64,000 bases of DNA from Halichondria panicea (lineage: Eukaryota; Porifera; Demospongiae; Suberitida; Halichondriidae). Numbering within the stretch: the first letter of the stretch is position 1; each line of letters starts with the position of its first letter. Made by a program: the position numbers and the translations under genes. The DNA lies in assembly GCF_963675165.1 (NCBI RefSeq), contig NC_087384.1, positions 5,573,182 through 5,637,181 on the forward strand. The letters run 5' to 3'. Under the pieces are notes generated by a model. It saw only the letters and a program-made list of their open reading frames with translations. It made no database searches and was not told the DNA's origin. This document shows, one piece after another, positions 1 through 11,200 of this stretch.

Positions 1-301
1 TTGTTGTGTTGGCCTCGATTAAACCGCAGCGTAGCGCGGATGTTACTCGAGATACCAACCGTTTCCTATGAGTCCCTCTAACTCTTCAATCTGGTAGCAT
101 CAAATGAAGTATGATGATGTCTGCAGCATGCATTACAATGCCATTATTTTATGAGAAATCAATTCTGCTATACACTAGTAACAGTTTATAGTAGACACAG
201 ATCATGATGATGTCATGCATCACTATACAATGAGAATCCCACATGAAGCAGGATGTGATTCTATACTAGTGGCTCTGTGTGATTCTATATAGATCTAGCG
301 C

Positions 302-359
302 TAGCCTCGATTCAAGGCCGATTAAAATACGTATTTTAATCGGCCTTGAATCGAGGCTA
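302..359. repeat. Perfect 58-bp palindrome (MITE terminus back to back)
   Basis: Two 29-base arms meet at position 330/331 with no loop. The outer edge reads TAGCCTCGATTCAAGGCCGA. The same AGCCTCG...GGCC terminal motif occurs at 5224-5303, 18842-18941, 31775-31855, 41364-41463, 46523-46550 and 61825-61855. This is therefore a solo or end-to-end copy of a local inverted-repeat element family. No coding content. Confidence 0.85.
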
Positions 360-389
360 ATCTAGCACTATATACTCTGTGTAAACTGG

Positions 390-1725
390 GTTCACTTAAT
401 TGCGTTTACAGCATGGATAGCCTTCACACAACAATATCTTGGTTTAAATTAGTCTCATGGATCAGCCCCCTCCTGAGAAGGGGATCTGAGCACTCTTGAT
501 GTAGTTTTGTTGCACACGCTGGAATTCCAACGGCTCAATCAGATTGACTTATTCTAGTCAGGTGATATTATAGGAGGCAATAAAGAACTGCACGTTGCTC
601 AACGCATTTGGATAATCATTAACGCATGCATTACGCATGGTAAACGCTTCATACATAGACGCTGCTACGAAGCATAAGCAAGCCAAGCAGGGATCCTTGG
701 GCACAGAGAGTTAGCACCACAGGCAAAAGACATACATGTAATAGATTGAAGCACCTTTTTCAGAGATAGAGAGATGCCTGCGCTTGACGCTTTGTACAAT
801 AACAAATACGCGGGGGCGTAAGGTCAGGAATTGATTACATTCCATTGGTCTGGCACATTCCACTGTGAAATGACCTCAAGACAAGAGTGCTCAGACCACT
901 TCTCAGGAGGGGGCTGATCCATGAGACTAGGTTTAAATAGTGGCAGATTTTTATGTTAAAGCTTCTTTGTCGAGCAAAAGCTAACAAGCTTGTGACTGCA
1001 TGGGTCTGCTTACCTGGATGTTCTAGCACTGCGTTTACAGCATGGGTAACCTCCACACAACAAGTTAGTACTTTTTTGATAGTGGCAGCTTTCGGTGTTA
1101 AGGCCATGCAAAGTCAATTTGTAGTTTCTCAGGCTATTATTCCTAAATAGCAAGCGGATTGAGGCATTTGAATGATAATGATATTCATAGAATTTAACTT
1201 TTTTGTAAAGCTGCCAATTTCCAAGCGCAAGGGCCTGAGAAACTACAAATTGACTTTGCATGGCCTAAAGCTTTGTTGTCTAATAAAAGCGAGCAAAATG
1301 TAGCTTGAACAGACTTGGCACATGCGTTATTTATAACTGAAAGTGATCCTGTACCAGGAACAATGGAAAGCTAGTAGATCTAGCGCCTTGCTGACTACGT
1401 TCGCAGCTGAAGTGATCCCGTACCAGGAACAATAGAATAGCTAAAATTGTGACTGGTTGTTGGCTGACTCTGGATCCTATAGATCTACTCCAGCCTGGCA
1501 GGAGCCATACCTCTCTAAGTCTAAGACTCCAGGCTTCTTTGCTGTGATCCCAGTCCACATTGCATGTACCACTCAATGTTTCAGCATGCCTCCAGTCTGG
1601 TTTAGTTTTATTGCTCTTGAGTTGCTGTGCTAGTCATACATGCTACATGCACTGCATTATCACACTTCTGGTTTCTTTATTATCATGTCACCAGCCGAGG
1701 GTTTGCACTTTAGTGCTCTAGTTAT
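390..1725. repeat. Mosaic of old repeats; related copy at about 20.4-21.1 kb
   Basis: No gene is seen. A 34-base segment at 1101-1134 recurs inverted at 1233-1266. The block at about 465-505 (GATCAGCCCCCTCCTGAG) recurs inverted at about 880-925. Text from about 990-1725, including the GCCGAGGGTTTGCACTTTAG stretch near 1692, reappears diverged at about 20570-21117. Short ORFs here differ between the two copies and look like chance ORFs in repeat DNA. Confidence 0.6.
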
Positions 1726-1920
1726 AGATAATTTCCTGGCTTGTGATAGGTAGATGTACTGAGACCTAGCTCTCGGATAAATAGACTGGTCTGGTACAAG
1801 AGGTGCAGAAGTATAGATCTATACAGACCTACTAGACTGGAAGTTCTCAATTTTTTCTTTAAATCAGTCTGTGATTGTTAATAATCGAATTTGCATTAGA
1901 TCTATACCTGAATAGAGAAT

Positions 1921-3155
1921 GCCATCAGGAGGAGGCAGTGCAGGAGGAGGTTGTGGTGGAGGAGGAGGAGGGGGATTCAGCAGTGACACTCACAGTTTAA
2001 GCCATCACGCACATTAGTAGTGACAGTGACGACGACAGTGGTGCAGTGGGCTTTGGAATTTTTATCGGGGTCATATCTACATTAGGCGTTTTGCTCATTT
2101 GTGGCATAATAATTGGTGTTGCGATAGGACTAAATAAGGCAGGCGAGTCCATGGACAATTCAGATGACGATTTAGATTCTACTGTTACTATTTCCACTGA
2201 CTTCTACTCACCAGGGGATAGTCGACTGCTGTCTCTATCCTCGTTCTTTTGCGATGGTGGTTCTCTTGAGCTCTCGTCCAATTCAGTTGATGCTGAACTG
2301 TTTCTTATCGACGACACGAGTATACCGGCCCTGAATGACACTAATCAATTTACTGTTTCTATCGAGTCGACAATTGATTCAACGGAGTTTCGATTCTGGC
2401 AGTATCATCTTCATCCCAACTCTAACATATCAGTCTCTGTATATATGTACCGATCTGTTGGTTGATCTCTACATTGTGAAAGGCAATAATAATGCAAACA
2501 GTTGGGCTAGTAACCCTAGCCAAGATTTGGCTGAGATGTTCCAATATGCACCTGCCTGTTGTAATGATTTACAGAATACATCGACCATTTCATATCGAGT
2601 CGAGCAAGAAGATGAGTACTATGTAATTTTACACAATTCACTCTCAATGGAGATTATTTTGAGCGCTTCTTTATACTTTGAGAGAACAGAATACAGTGTC
2701 CCTGACCTAAGCTCTAAGGAATCGTGTTTTGTCAGTGAACAAGGAAATTGCCTAGTAGGCATTGACTATAGCACTGGGTCTCAACAATTCTTGGTGATCA
2801 CATCCATTCCCGAGCGTGTGGACTGGGGTGAGAACGTCGGAGTTTCACTAATTTGTGACCAGAGAGGATGGGCCTATGCAGTTGTTATCTTGGTGACCAT
2901 TTCTGTAATAATCATCCTTGTTGTAGCTGCCGTGGTGTTGGGGATTGTCTGTTATTATAAGTGCTGTATACTACCTCCAAATCAGCAAACATCGAATTGC
3001 CTTGGAGTGACTTCAACCCTGACCCTCCTCCAAATAACTCTGGAAATGTGCACACGATTGCGAGTGATTTCGACCCTGACCCTCCGACCAACAATTCAAG
3101 AAGTGTTGACAAGATTGACCCAGACTTCAACCCGGATTATCTTCCTGAGAACTAA
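1921..3155 (+). pseudogene. Broken copy of the Gly-rich two-TM membrane protein gene (family copy 1)
   Basis: Same family as the genes at 6793, 14749 and 36582. It begins with the shared MPSGGGSAGGG start and then meets a TAG stop after about 31 codons. It reopens at about 2046 with the first membrane segment and the ectodomain. An insertion near 2441 (extra bases in the SVCTDLLV region) shifts the frame. The ectodomain and second membrane segment continue to about 2960, where a further one-base shift moves the DPDPPPNN tail into a third frame, ending PDYLPEN-stop at 3155. One nonsense plus two frameshifts make this a pseudogene. It still matches the intact copies closely, so the inactivation looks recent or the sequence has been homogenised by gene conversion. 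Confidence 0.85.
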
Positions 3156-4040
3156 TCTAGTTTGTGTGATGTACATGTGCATGTATATATATATATAGCT
3201 TCACAACCTGGTTAAATGCAGATTCAGTCAGTTTTGTCTCACTTTGCTTTTATTTTTAACAAATTAACACTTTTTTTAATATGCATGGGGTGTTTGAGAG
3301 TACAAGCTTGAGTTAATTCCGTGACTCAGTCTGCAAGTTGCCAAATACTATTATCAAGTGCAAAGACAATAATTATGTATTATAGTGACAGAGCCATTAT
3401 ATTTAGCAGGTATATATATCGATGCGTGCATGGGTAGAAGAATATCAGACACGCATGCACCCCACCCTATAGACTATGGCTTGCATGTATGCATATATAC
3501 TCCTTTTCACTTCACATACATGTATATACATGCGCACCAGAATAGTTATACTGCTCAGAGGGCAAAATATAGCCCATCTATATAATAGCCATGCAATTAC
3601 GCTGGCCCTGTTGATGGACATAATTATGTTTCTAATCTACATGGTGTATACGTAGTCAATGCTTACTCCAAGTGGCTGGATCTCCAAATCGCTACTATAA
3701 CCAAGCAAACTCTGATCCAGAACCACAATTTCTATCCTCCAATCGATATTTTTCACCGGGCTCACGGCATAAAGGTTAAAAAAAGTTTTATTTTACAAGA
3801 GTCTCGCCTGTCTCCTTGCATCCAAGAGAGATGATCCCCCTATACAACTCCACTATTGTATGTCCTGGCTGAGATGTCGCCTCACCTTAACTGTCTCCCT
3901 GTTGAGCAATTTGCTGCATCAGGGGAGCATGCTCGCACCCGGGATGTTTCATTAAACCTCCGGTAGACCTCGTGAGTTCTGAATGTGGCCTCATTGTGTG
4001 ACCCTCACAATGATTAGTGTGATTTTTGATCACATAATTA
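3156..4040. other. Intergenic; possible retroelement debris
   Basis: No intact gene. A short stretch at about 3640-3685 reads VYVVNAYSKWLDL in one frame, reminiscent of the VDAYSKW segment of Gypsy-type integrases. It is too short to call. The rest is AT-rich with TATATA runs. Confidence 0.35.
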
Positions 4041-4817
4041 TTTCGTCATGGCAATGTGGAAGAATACCTCCAAACTGCATGTAATGAACACATCACTGCA
4101 TTGAGGAATACCTATATGACTGCCCTGAGATATGGATGGTGTCCGCCAAACACTGCTACAAACTGTGTCTGTGGTGCAAACTTCACAATCGAACATGCTC
4201 TCTCCTGCCCACGAGGTGGATTCCCGTCGATACGCCATAACGAGATCAGAGATCTAACTGCCACCCTAATGACGGAAGTCTGCAATGATGTGTGTGTGGA
4301 ACCGGATCTTCAACCACTCTCCTCGGAGACCATGGCAAGACGTACCGCCATTACCACTGATATAACACCCGACTAGACATCGCGGCAAACGGCTTCTGGG
4401 GAGGAAGACTGGAGAGAACCTTCGTAGATGTCAGGGTGTTTAACCCCCACGCACCATTGAACAGGAACACGAGCCTGGAGCAGTGCTTCAGAAAACACAA
4501 AGTAGAGAAAAAAGAGCCTATGAGCAAAGAGTCAGGGAGGTGGAACATGCGTCCTTCACCCCCTTAGTGCTCTCCGCAAGTGGGGGACTAGGAAAAGAAG
4601 CAACAGTGTTCTATAAGATTGGCTTCCCTCCTAGCTGAGAAATGGGACCAACCATACCACCAGGTCATAAACTGGCTAAGATGCTCCTTATCATAATATA
4701 ATCTGCTCAGATCTGCAATACAATGTGTGCGAGGCTCCCGGTCCTCCCGTGGTCGCGCCATCAAGACCATCCCACCAATGGATTTGGTGTCGGCCGAGGC
4801 ACACTTATGCCAAATGG
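4041..4817 (+). pseudogene. Decayed C-terminal part of a reverse-transcriptase retroelement protein
   Basis: Three overlapping frames together read as one protein end. Frame one holds CVCGANFTIEHALSCPRGGF and HNEIRDLTATLM (about 4150-4275). The next holds ANGFWGGRLERTFVDVRVFN (about 4380-4445). Then come KEATVFYK, AEKWDQPY and LLRSAIQCVRGSRSS (about 4590-4760). I recall this order (Cys-His knuckle-like CPRGG, RLDIAxNGFWGG, KWDxPYxxxINWLRCxLS, RSxIQxxRGxRS) from the C-terminal ends of reverse-transcriptase ORFs in cnidarian and sponge genomes. At least two frameshifts and an internal stop make it dead. A second fragment of the same end is at 31864-32097. Exact element class not determined. Confidence 0.6.
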
Positions 4818-5223
4818 ACTAACAAGTATATTTTCCTTTTTCCTTTTTGTACTATTTTATTATTTATTTTGCCTAGATCAGTACTACATGTGTAACTTCA
4901 TTTGTTTAACAAAAAATATGACTGCAATGAGCACATAATTATCATTACATTAAGGAATACCTCTAGGAGACTGCAATGAACATGCACATCACTGCATTGA
5001 GGCTAGGGTTGCAAGCCCCCCACTTGGCTGGGGAAAGTACATTAATAATTTAAACAATGGGGGCGGGGAGATTGCAGGTTGTAAATTTTCTTGTTTTAAT
5101 TGTGAGTTTATATCTCATAAATTGAATAGTGTGACAGTGATGACGCACTTTAAGGAAAATGCGGTTCCACGTTTACACAGCAGTTCAACACTCTGGAGTA
5201 CATTAGGAGGAGTATCCAACTGT
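4818..5223. other. Intergenic, no gene seen
   Basis: AT-rich spacer with low-complexity T and A tracts. No reading frame with family-like sequence on either strand. Confidence 0.5.
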
Positions 5224-5303
5224 AGCCTCCTTCACCGGCCTTCATAGAAAAGAAGAGTGAAGTTCCCTGAGTAAAGTGCGGCCTGGGATCGAGGCTAATC
5301 TAT
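5224..5303. mobile_element. Short MITE, AGCCTC...GAGGCT termini
   Basis: Ends read AGCCTCCTTCACCGGCCTTC and GGCCTGGGATCGAGGCTA. The same two ends bracket the roughly 610-bp element at 41522-42135, so this is an internally deleted relative of that element. Confidence 0.6.
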
Positions 5304-5795
5304 AGCTAACTGTAGCTTTAAGTGTAAACCGCGTTAATTTTTACAGTATACAGGTATGTCATATCACGTCACTCTCAGACCGTTAAGGTACGTAAAGTGG
5401 TTAATTAATGATATTGGCAACCAAATGGAATAATCCCTACAAAGATGCCGACTATCGTTCTCTCTCCTCCAATCATCAATCTTATCATGTCCATTATAGA
5501 GGAGCAAGGTCCTCATGTGGGCTAACCCCTATAAAGCTGTGGACAACCTGGTAAACTCTGAATCTAACATTACAACATGAACTATTTTCACTTACTTTCT
5601 ACCATTGCATTATTATGTTCATCATAAAAATTATGATATCAGCACACACACGTGTGGTTTGTACCTTCAGCCCACATTTAATTTTATTCATGGCTGTTTA
5701 CACAATTACTACAACCAGGAGTGCATGAATTCGCACTCCTGCTACAACATGTATAGTATTAGTGACGTACATGTATTCAGTCCAGAGGAGGTCCG

Positions 5796-5928
5796 ACAGG
5801 CGCAGTGCAGCTCAAGTAATTAGCCTTTGATTACTCTCAGCAAAAATGTACGACGTGGGGAGGACGTGGGCGAACAATTATTGCTCAATTAAAGGCTAAT
5901 TGCTTGAGCTGCACCGCGTCTGCCAGAC
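5796..5928. mobile_element. MITE hairpin with about 33-bp arms (AATTAGCCTTTGATT family)
   Basis: Left arm runs from GCAGCTCAAGTAATTAGCC and right arm to GGCTAATTGCTTGAGCTGC, an inverted repeat flanking an approximately 65-bp centre. A second copy with one arm shortened is at 49466-49567. No coding capacity. Confidence 0.75.
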
Positions 5929-6792
5929 CTCTGTAACAGTCTAGATGTAGAATTGCATGTGCGTGGGAGTTGCTAATTTATTTATCTACTCTAAATATTA
6001 ATCTATATTCCTTAATGCAGTGATGTGTTCTACTCTTGATTATGAATAACCACAGGGGAAAGGTCACACATAGGCAATACAATCATGTATTGTTTACAAA
6101 GGTGCTCCCCACATATGATTATACTTGTCAGTTCTGGCTGCTAGAATTTACTAGATCTACAATGATAATTGTTGATGCTGCATGGAATAGCAGCCTTTTT
6201 ACAGTACATATATGCATTATAAATTTGTGAGTATATAAAATTAATGTTCGCAGTACATGCTTAATCAGTAAAAACCGCAAAATCACTAGTCCGGCTATAT
6301 CATGCATGCCAGAGGAGGTCACCGTCCGACATGTGCACGAAGTTGCATGTCATTGGCCTGGACGTTATCACATGACCGCAATGACATCAATGCACTGAAC
6401 TTGTAGTGATTCGTGCACACAAAAACTCTGTAGATCTATATAGTTATGCCATGTATGACATCAACATCAGATGATGATGTCATGCACCACTATACAATGC
6501 CATCATGACGTCAATAACACCGCCAACACTGAACTTTAAAGTTTATAGTTCACTGAGATCATATGATTTCCTGCGTGGCTTGTCACTGCATGTCAGTGAC
6601 AGCAGTCTTTTTATAAAAATCTGAATGTGAGACCTCCCTGATAAATCATACTTGTGCTTAAAGTATAGATCTACAGACTACTATAGCTGTGAGTCCTCCA
6701 ATTTTTGCTGGAATTTGATGTGAGTGTTTTATTTATATCTACAAAAATTAGTCAGTGATGTTCATTTTTTAATAGACCTACCTAAATAAAGA
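5929..6792. other. Upstream region of TM gene copy 2
   Basis: No gene. The last 250 bases resemble those before copies 1, 3 and 4 (AAAGTATAGATCTAC..., then TTTGCTGGAATTTG about 80-100 bases before the ATG). This conserved block likely carries the promoter or 5' leader shared by the family. I could not identify a TATA box with confidence. Confidence 0.4.
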
Positions 6793-7980
6793 ATGCCGTC
6801 AGGAGGAGGCAGTGCAGGAGGAGGTGGTGGTGGAGGAGGAGGAGGCTTTGGTGGAGAAGGGGAGGGATTCAGCAGTGACACTCCCAGTTCAAGCCGTTAC
6901 TCGAGTAGTACCTACACAACATCCCGGAGTAGTGACAAGGATTCTAGCTGTGGGATGTGCATTGGAGTTGTTGTCGGGGTCGTAGTTACATTATTTGTTT
7001 TATTTGTTTTGGGCATGATTATTGGGCTTAGTGTTGCAGCAAATTCGACAGGCGAGTCCAATGATGATGATTCTACTGTTACTATTTCCACTGACTTCTA
7101 CTCACCAGGGGATAGTCGACTTCTGTCTCTATCCTCGTTCTTTTGCGATGGTGGTTCTCTTGAGCTCTCATCCAATTCAGTTGATGCTGAACTGTTTCTT
7201 ATCGATGACACGAGTATACCGGCCCTGAATGACACTAATCAATTTACTGTTTCTATCGAGTCGACAATTGATTCAACGGAGTTTCGATTCTGGCAGTATC
7301 ATCTTTATCCGAACTCCAACATATCAGTCTCTGTATGCACAGATCTGTTGGTTGATGTATACATTGTGAAAGGCAATGATAATGCAAACAGTTGGGCTAA
7401 TAACCCTAGCCAAGATTTGGCTGAGATGTTCCAATATGCACCTGCCTGTTGTAATGATTTGCCGAATACATCTACCATTTCATATCGAGTCGAGCAAGAA
7501 GATGAGTACTATGTCATTTTACACAATTCACTCTCAATGGAGATCTCTGTGAACGCTTCTTTATATTTTGAGAGAACAGAATACAGTGCCCCTGACTTAA
7601 ACTCCAAGGATTCGTGTAATGTCAGTGAACAAGGAAATTGCCTAGTAGGCATTGACTATAGCACTGGGTCTCAACAATTCTTGGTTATCACCTCCATCCC
7701 CGAGCGTGTGGACTGGGGTGAGAACGTCAGAGTTTCGCTAATTTGTGACCAGAGAGGATGGGCCTATGCAGTTGTTATCTTGGTGCCCATTTCTGTAATA
7801 TTCGCCCTTATTGTAGCAGTGGCGTTGGGAATTGTCTGTTGTTGCAAATGCAGTACTACTACCGAATCAGCAAACATCGAAATGCCTCGAAGTGATTTCC
7901 CTCCGACCAACAATTCAGGAAGTGCTGACAAGATTGACCCGGACTTCAACCCGGATTATCTACCGGAGAACAAATTTTAA
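6793..7980 (+). CDS. Gly-rich two-TM membrane protein (family copy 2, intact, 395 aa)
   Basis: Single-exon gene; I do not recognise the family. Residues 4-24 are almost pure Gly and 26-50 are Ser/Thr-rich. A hydrophobic segment follows at about 56-82. Then comes an ectodomain of about 240 residues with paired Cys (SFFCDGG at 116-121, CC at 219-220, SCN and GNC near 274-283) and many N-x-S/T sites (NDT, NIS, NTS, NAS, NVS). A second hydrophobic segment lies at 324-351 and ends in CCCKC. The short tail repeats the DPDFNPDYLPEN type motif. The likely topology is N and C termini in the cytosol with an exposed glycosylated loop, by inference only. Homologues sit at 1921 (broken), 14749 and 36582. 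The ectodomains are far more alike than the Ser/Thr linker and tails. The ATG is chosen because all four copies share MPSGGGSAGG there. Confidence 0.85.
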   Translation: MPSGGGSAGGGGGGGGGGFGGEGEGFSSDTPSSSRYSSSTYTTSRSSDKDSSCGMCIGVVVGVVVTLFVLFVLGMIIGLSVAANSTGESNDDDSTVTISTDFYSPGDSRLLSLSSFFCDGGSLELSSNSVDAELFLIDDTSIPALNDTNQFTVSIESTIDSTEFRFWQYHLYPNSNISVSVCTDLLVDVYIVKGNDNANSWANNPSQDLAEMFQYAPACCNDLPNTSTISYRVEQEDEYYVILHNSLSMEISVNASLYFERTEYSAPDLNSKDSCNVSEQGNCLVGIDYSTGSQQFLVITSIPERVDWGENVRVSLICDQRGWAYAVVILVPISVIFALIVAVALGIVCCCKCSTTTESANIEMPRSDFPPTNNSGSADKIDPDFNPDYLPENKF

Positions 7981-8247
7981 TATTATTTTATTGTAGATCT
8001 AAATTTTAATATTATTATTTTATTGTAGATCTAGCTAGGCGTCTATGTGTGTGATTTGTATGCTAGCTACGTACGGCCCGGTAAAACAGGTGTACAATTT
8101 CAATTTTCAAACCTCAGTTTGCCATCAAACTATTGACAGTATAAGATTGTGTGGTAATGGTAGTTTTACTGATTTTACAATTAGATCTACTTGTAAGCCA
8201 CCTAGTCTGTGGGGGACCCCTACCCAGTATTTATTAGACAGGACAGC

Positions 8248-11200
8248 ATGCAGCCAAAGGTGCTCCTAAACGCACTAAAAACAAGCTCATTTGTCCGTTT
8301 GGTGGTTGCTACACGTCTAAAGCACTCCTCTACGGACCCTCTGGAAGATGTGCTGCCTCAGAAGTGGACAGAGTTAGGAGAGCGCATACAGAAACAGGTG
8401 ATAGCCACGGGGTATGAGCATCTCCTGGCCAGACGGGCATGTGTGAAGGAGAGCCTGGCCAAGAGAGGCATGGAGACCGATATTGTGGACCAACTGGTGA
8501 GGGAGACGTGCTGTGTGTGTAGACTCACAAACTGATAAAGATAAAAATTGTTCAGCAATTGTAGTTATCATAGATTTATTAGTGGTGGGGAGACCACTTG
8601 GAGACCATGAATATCATTAGGGACCTGGGGGGTACAGGGAGGAGCTAGAGTGGGGGATAGGGGGAAAGAGTTGAGTAAAAAGGAAAATAGAAAAATAGAG
8701 TCGGGGATAGTGGTTAACAGTGGAACCTACGTATTAATAATTTTTATAACGAACACAATTAAGTTTTGGCTGTTACAGAGAGGTGTCCATAGTTAATTGA
8801 GAGGTTTGATTATCCTCCACATGATATAGATTGTGCCCAAAAATGCATATTCAGTAATAATTTTCATTGGCTAAAAGCTGTTCAGGGAGCAGAATGCTGG
8901 TCGTTTTACGGAAAGCGAGGTTGCCGTTCTTCAGGGGTCGTCTATACAGTAAATACATGTGGCTGCAATCCAGACCTTATTTTTCGGACCTGATAGTTGC
9001 TATTCACGGGTGGTCGTCAAGCGGAGTTCCACTGTACATGTATATCAATTTGACTCGAATCTATTATCGTATATCAGGTTAGAATACGAGGTTCTTTCGA
9101 TTGCAAATTTTCGATAGCAATCAGGCTTGTACAGTGCCATTCGCATCGATTAACCTCTCATTCGAAACCCTGGTACTTCTTGCGAAGAAAACAACAGTTT
9201 ATTTCATTCGCAATTGTTCTTCCATAGTTAAAGACGCTAGAGAGGCACAACCTCATTGTTGAGCGTGTGAAATCCCTGGACAAAGAGAGAAAGAATAACC
9301 ATGAGACATTCAATGCAGCCCAGGTGAAGTTGCCTTAATTGTACAGTACGTGTTACTGGTCAGCGAAACTTGCCACTGAAACCATTAGCATCTGCAATAA
9401 TGCTACCTTTTGAAACAACCCAACAATTACCCAGCCCAGTACTGTCCACGCAATACTCAGATCTCTCAATTGAGGCCACAAAGAATGTTTACACTCTATA
9501 TTATGCACTTGATACTACACATTTTAGACACCTGTTGTTGGTCACTGTGTACAGCTTTCGCTATGATTAACTATCCACAGAGTGAAGAAGAAAAGTCACT
9601 GGCTAAGGACAGAGGTGTTCAACTCAAACGAGACATTGCAAAATTTGAGGTAAACATAATAGTGCCAAGTGCTTGGTGTATGCAATCCCATTGGCATGGT
9701 ACCATCTACATTTGTCACTATGGCGTAACTTGCGGTAACATTATGACAGCTTCTTAATGCAGTGAATCCTTGGGTAGACCAACGGTGATTCAAATATAGG
9801 GCCGTTGGTGGCCTGCAAGCGTAAGTCAAAACACATGCTCCAGCATGGAGACTTTGGGGCCCATTAACCAGGCTGTATTATAGAGGCTGGGTGACATGCT
9901 TAATAGGGTGACAAGGTTTCACTGTATAGGTGTATAAAAAATCTGCTTCACTTTAAAGGTTACTCTATTTTTTTCTCTCCAGGAAGAAAGACGAGAGTTG
10001 AAAGACAAGATGATGCCAGTCCTCACTCAGCTCCCGAACGAAGTACATCCGCACACAGTATGGACTGTATTTTTTGAAGTGTGTCTATCATTATAAAGAT
10101 TCCTCTTTTTGCAGCCAGTGGGAGGCTATAAAGATTCGAGAGTGGTAGAGGAGCATGGACAAAAGAGAAGTGAGTTGCATTGCACGTAGAATTGCATGCT
10201 GTTATGTAAAATAACTAATTGTCATCCCATAATTGCAGAGTTCAGTTTTCCTGTAAAGAGTCATATTGAGATAGGGAATCAGCTGGATTTGTATGATTAC
10301 AGGTACTGTAACCTTTTGTATCTTACTTTCAGCTTCACTATAATGACTTATAACATACTTCAATTGTTTGTACTGTAGAGGTTCTTCTAGTGCCTCTGTG
10401 AATGGGTTCTGTAACCTTTTGTATCTTACTTTCAGCTTCACTATAATGACTTATAACATACTTCAATTGTTTGTACTGTAGAGGTTCTTCTAGTGCCTCT
10501 GTGAATGGGTTCTGTAACCTTTTGTATCTTACTTTCAGCTTCACTATAATGACTTATAACATACTTCAATTGTTTGTACTGTAGAGGTTCTTCTAGTGCC
10601 TCTGTGAATGGGTTGTGTAACCTTTTGTATCTTACTTTCAGCTTCACTATAATGACTTATAACATACTTCAATTGTTTGTACTGTAGAGGTTCTTCTAGT
10701 GCCTCTGTGAATGGGTTCTGTAACCTTTTGTATCTTACTTTCAGCTTCACTATAATGACTTATAACATACTTCAATTGTTTGTACTGTAGAGGTTCTTCT
10801 AGTGCCTCTGTGAATGGGTTCTGTAACCTTTTGTATCTTACTTTCAGCTTTACTATAATGACTTATAACATACTTCAATTGTTTGTACTGTAGAGGTTCT
10901 TCTAGTGCCTCTGTGAATGGGTTCTGCTATCTTAAGGGTGCAGCTGCAATGCTGGAGATGGCTCTGGTACAGTTTGCTTTACAAACTGCCGTATCCAAGG
11001 TAGCCTACATACTTTAATTAAGTGGTGTTGTCTAAAAAATTTCTGAAAGCCTTCATCACATGCACTGAGAAGTACGTATACTGAGGCCATATTGACTATG
11101 CTGCTCTATATTGCTAACTATAATTATTAGTTTAGTTTAGTTTGGGCTGTCCAAACCTTTTACCAGCAATCACTTCGTAATCTTCACTAACATTGCGTAC

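Noticed and set aside
10202-10750. Overlapping minus-strand frames of about 68-79 codons repeating [14 protein letters not shown]
   Set aside because: Shadow of the 103-bp tandem repeat on the strand opposite to SARS2.
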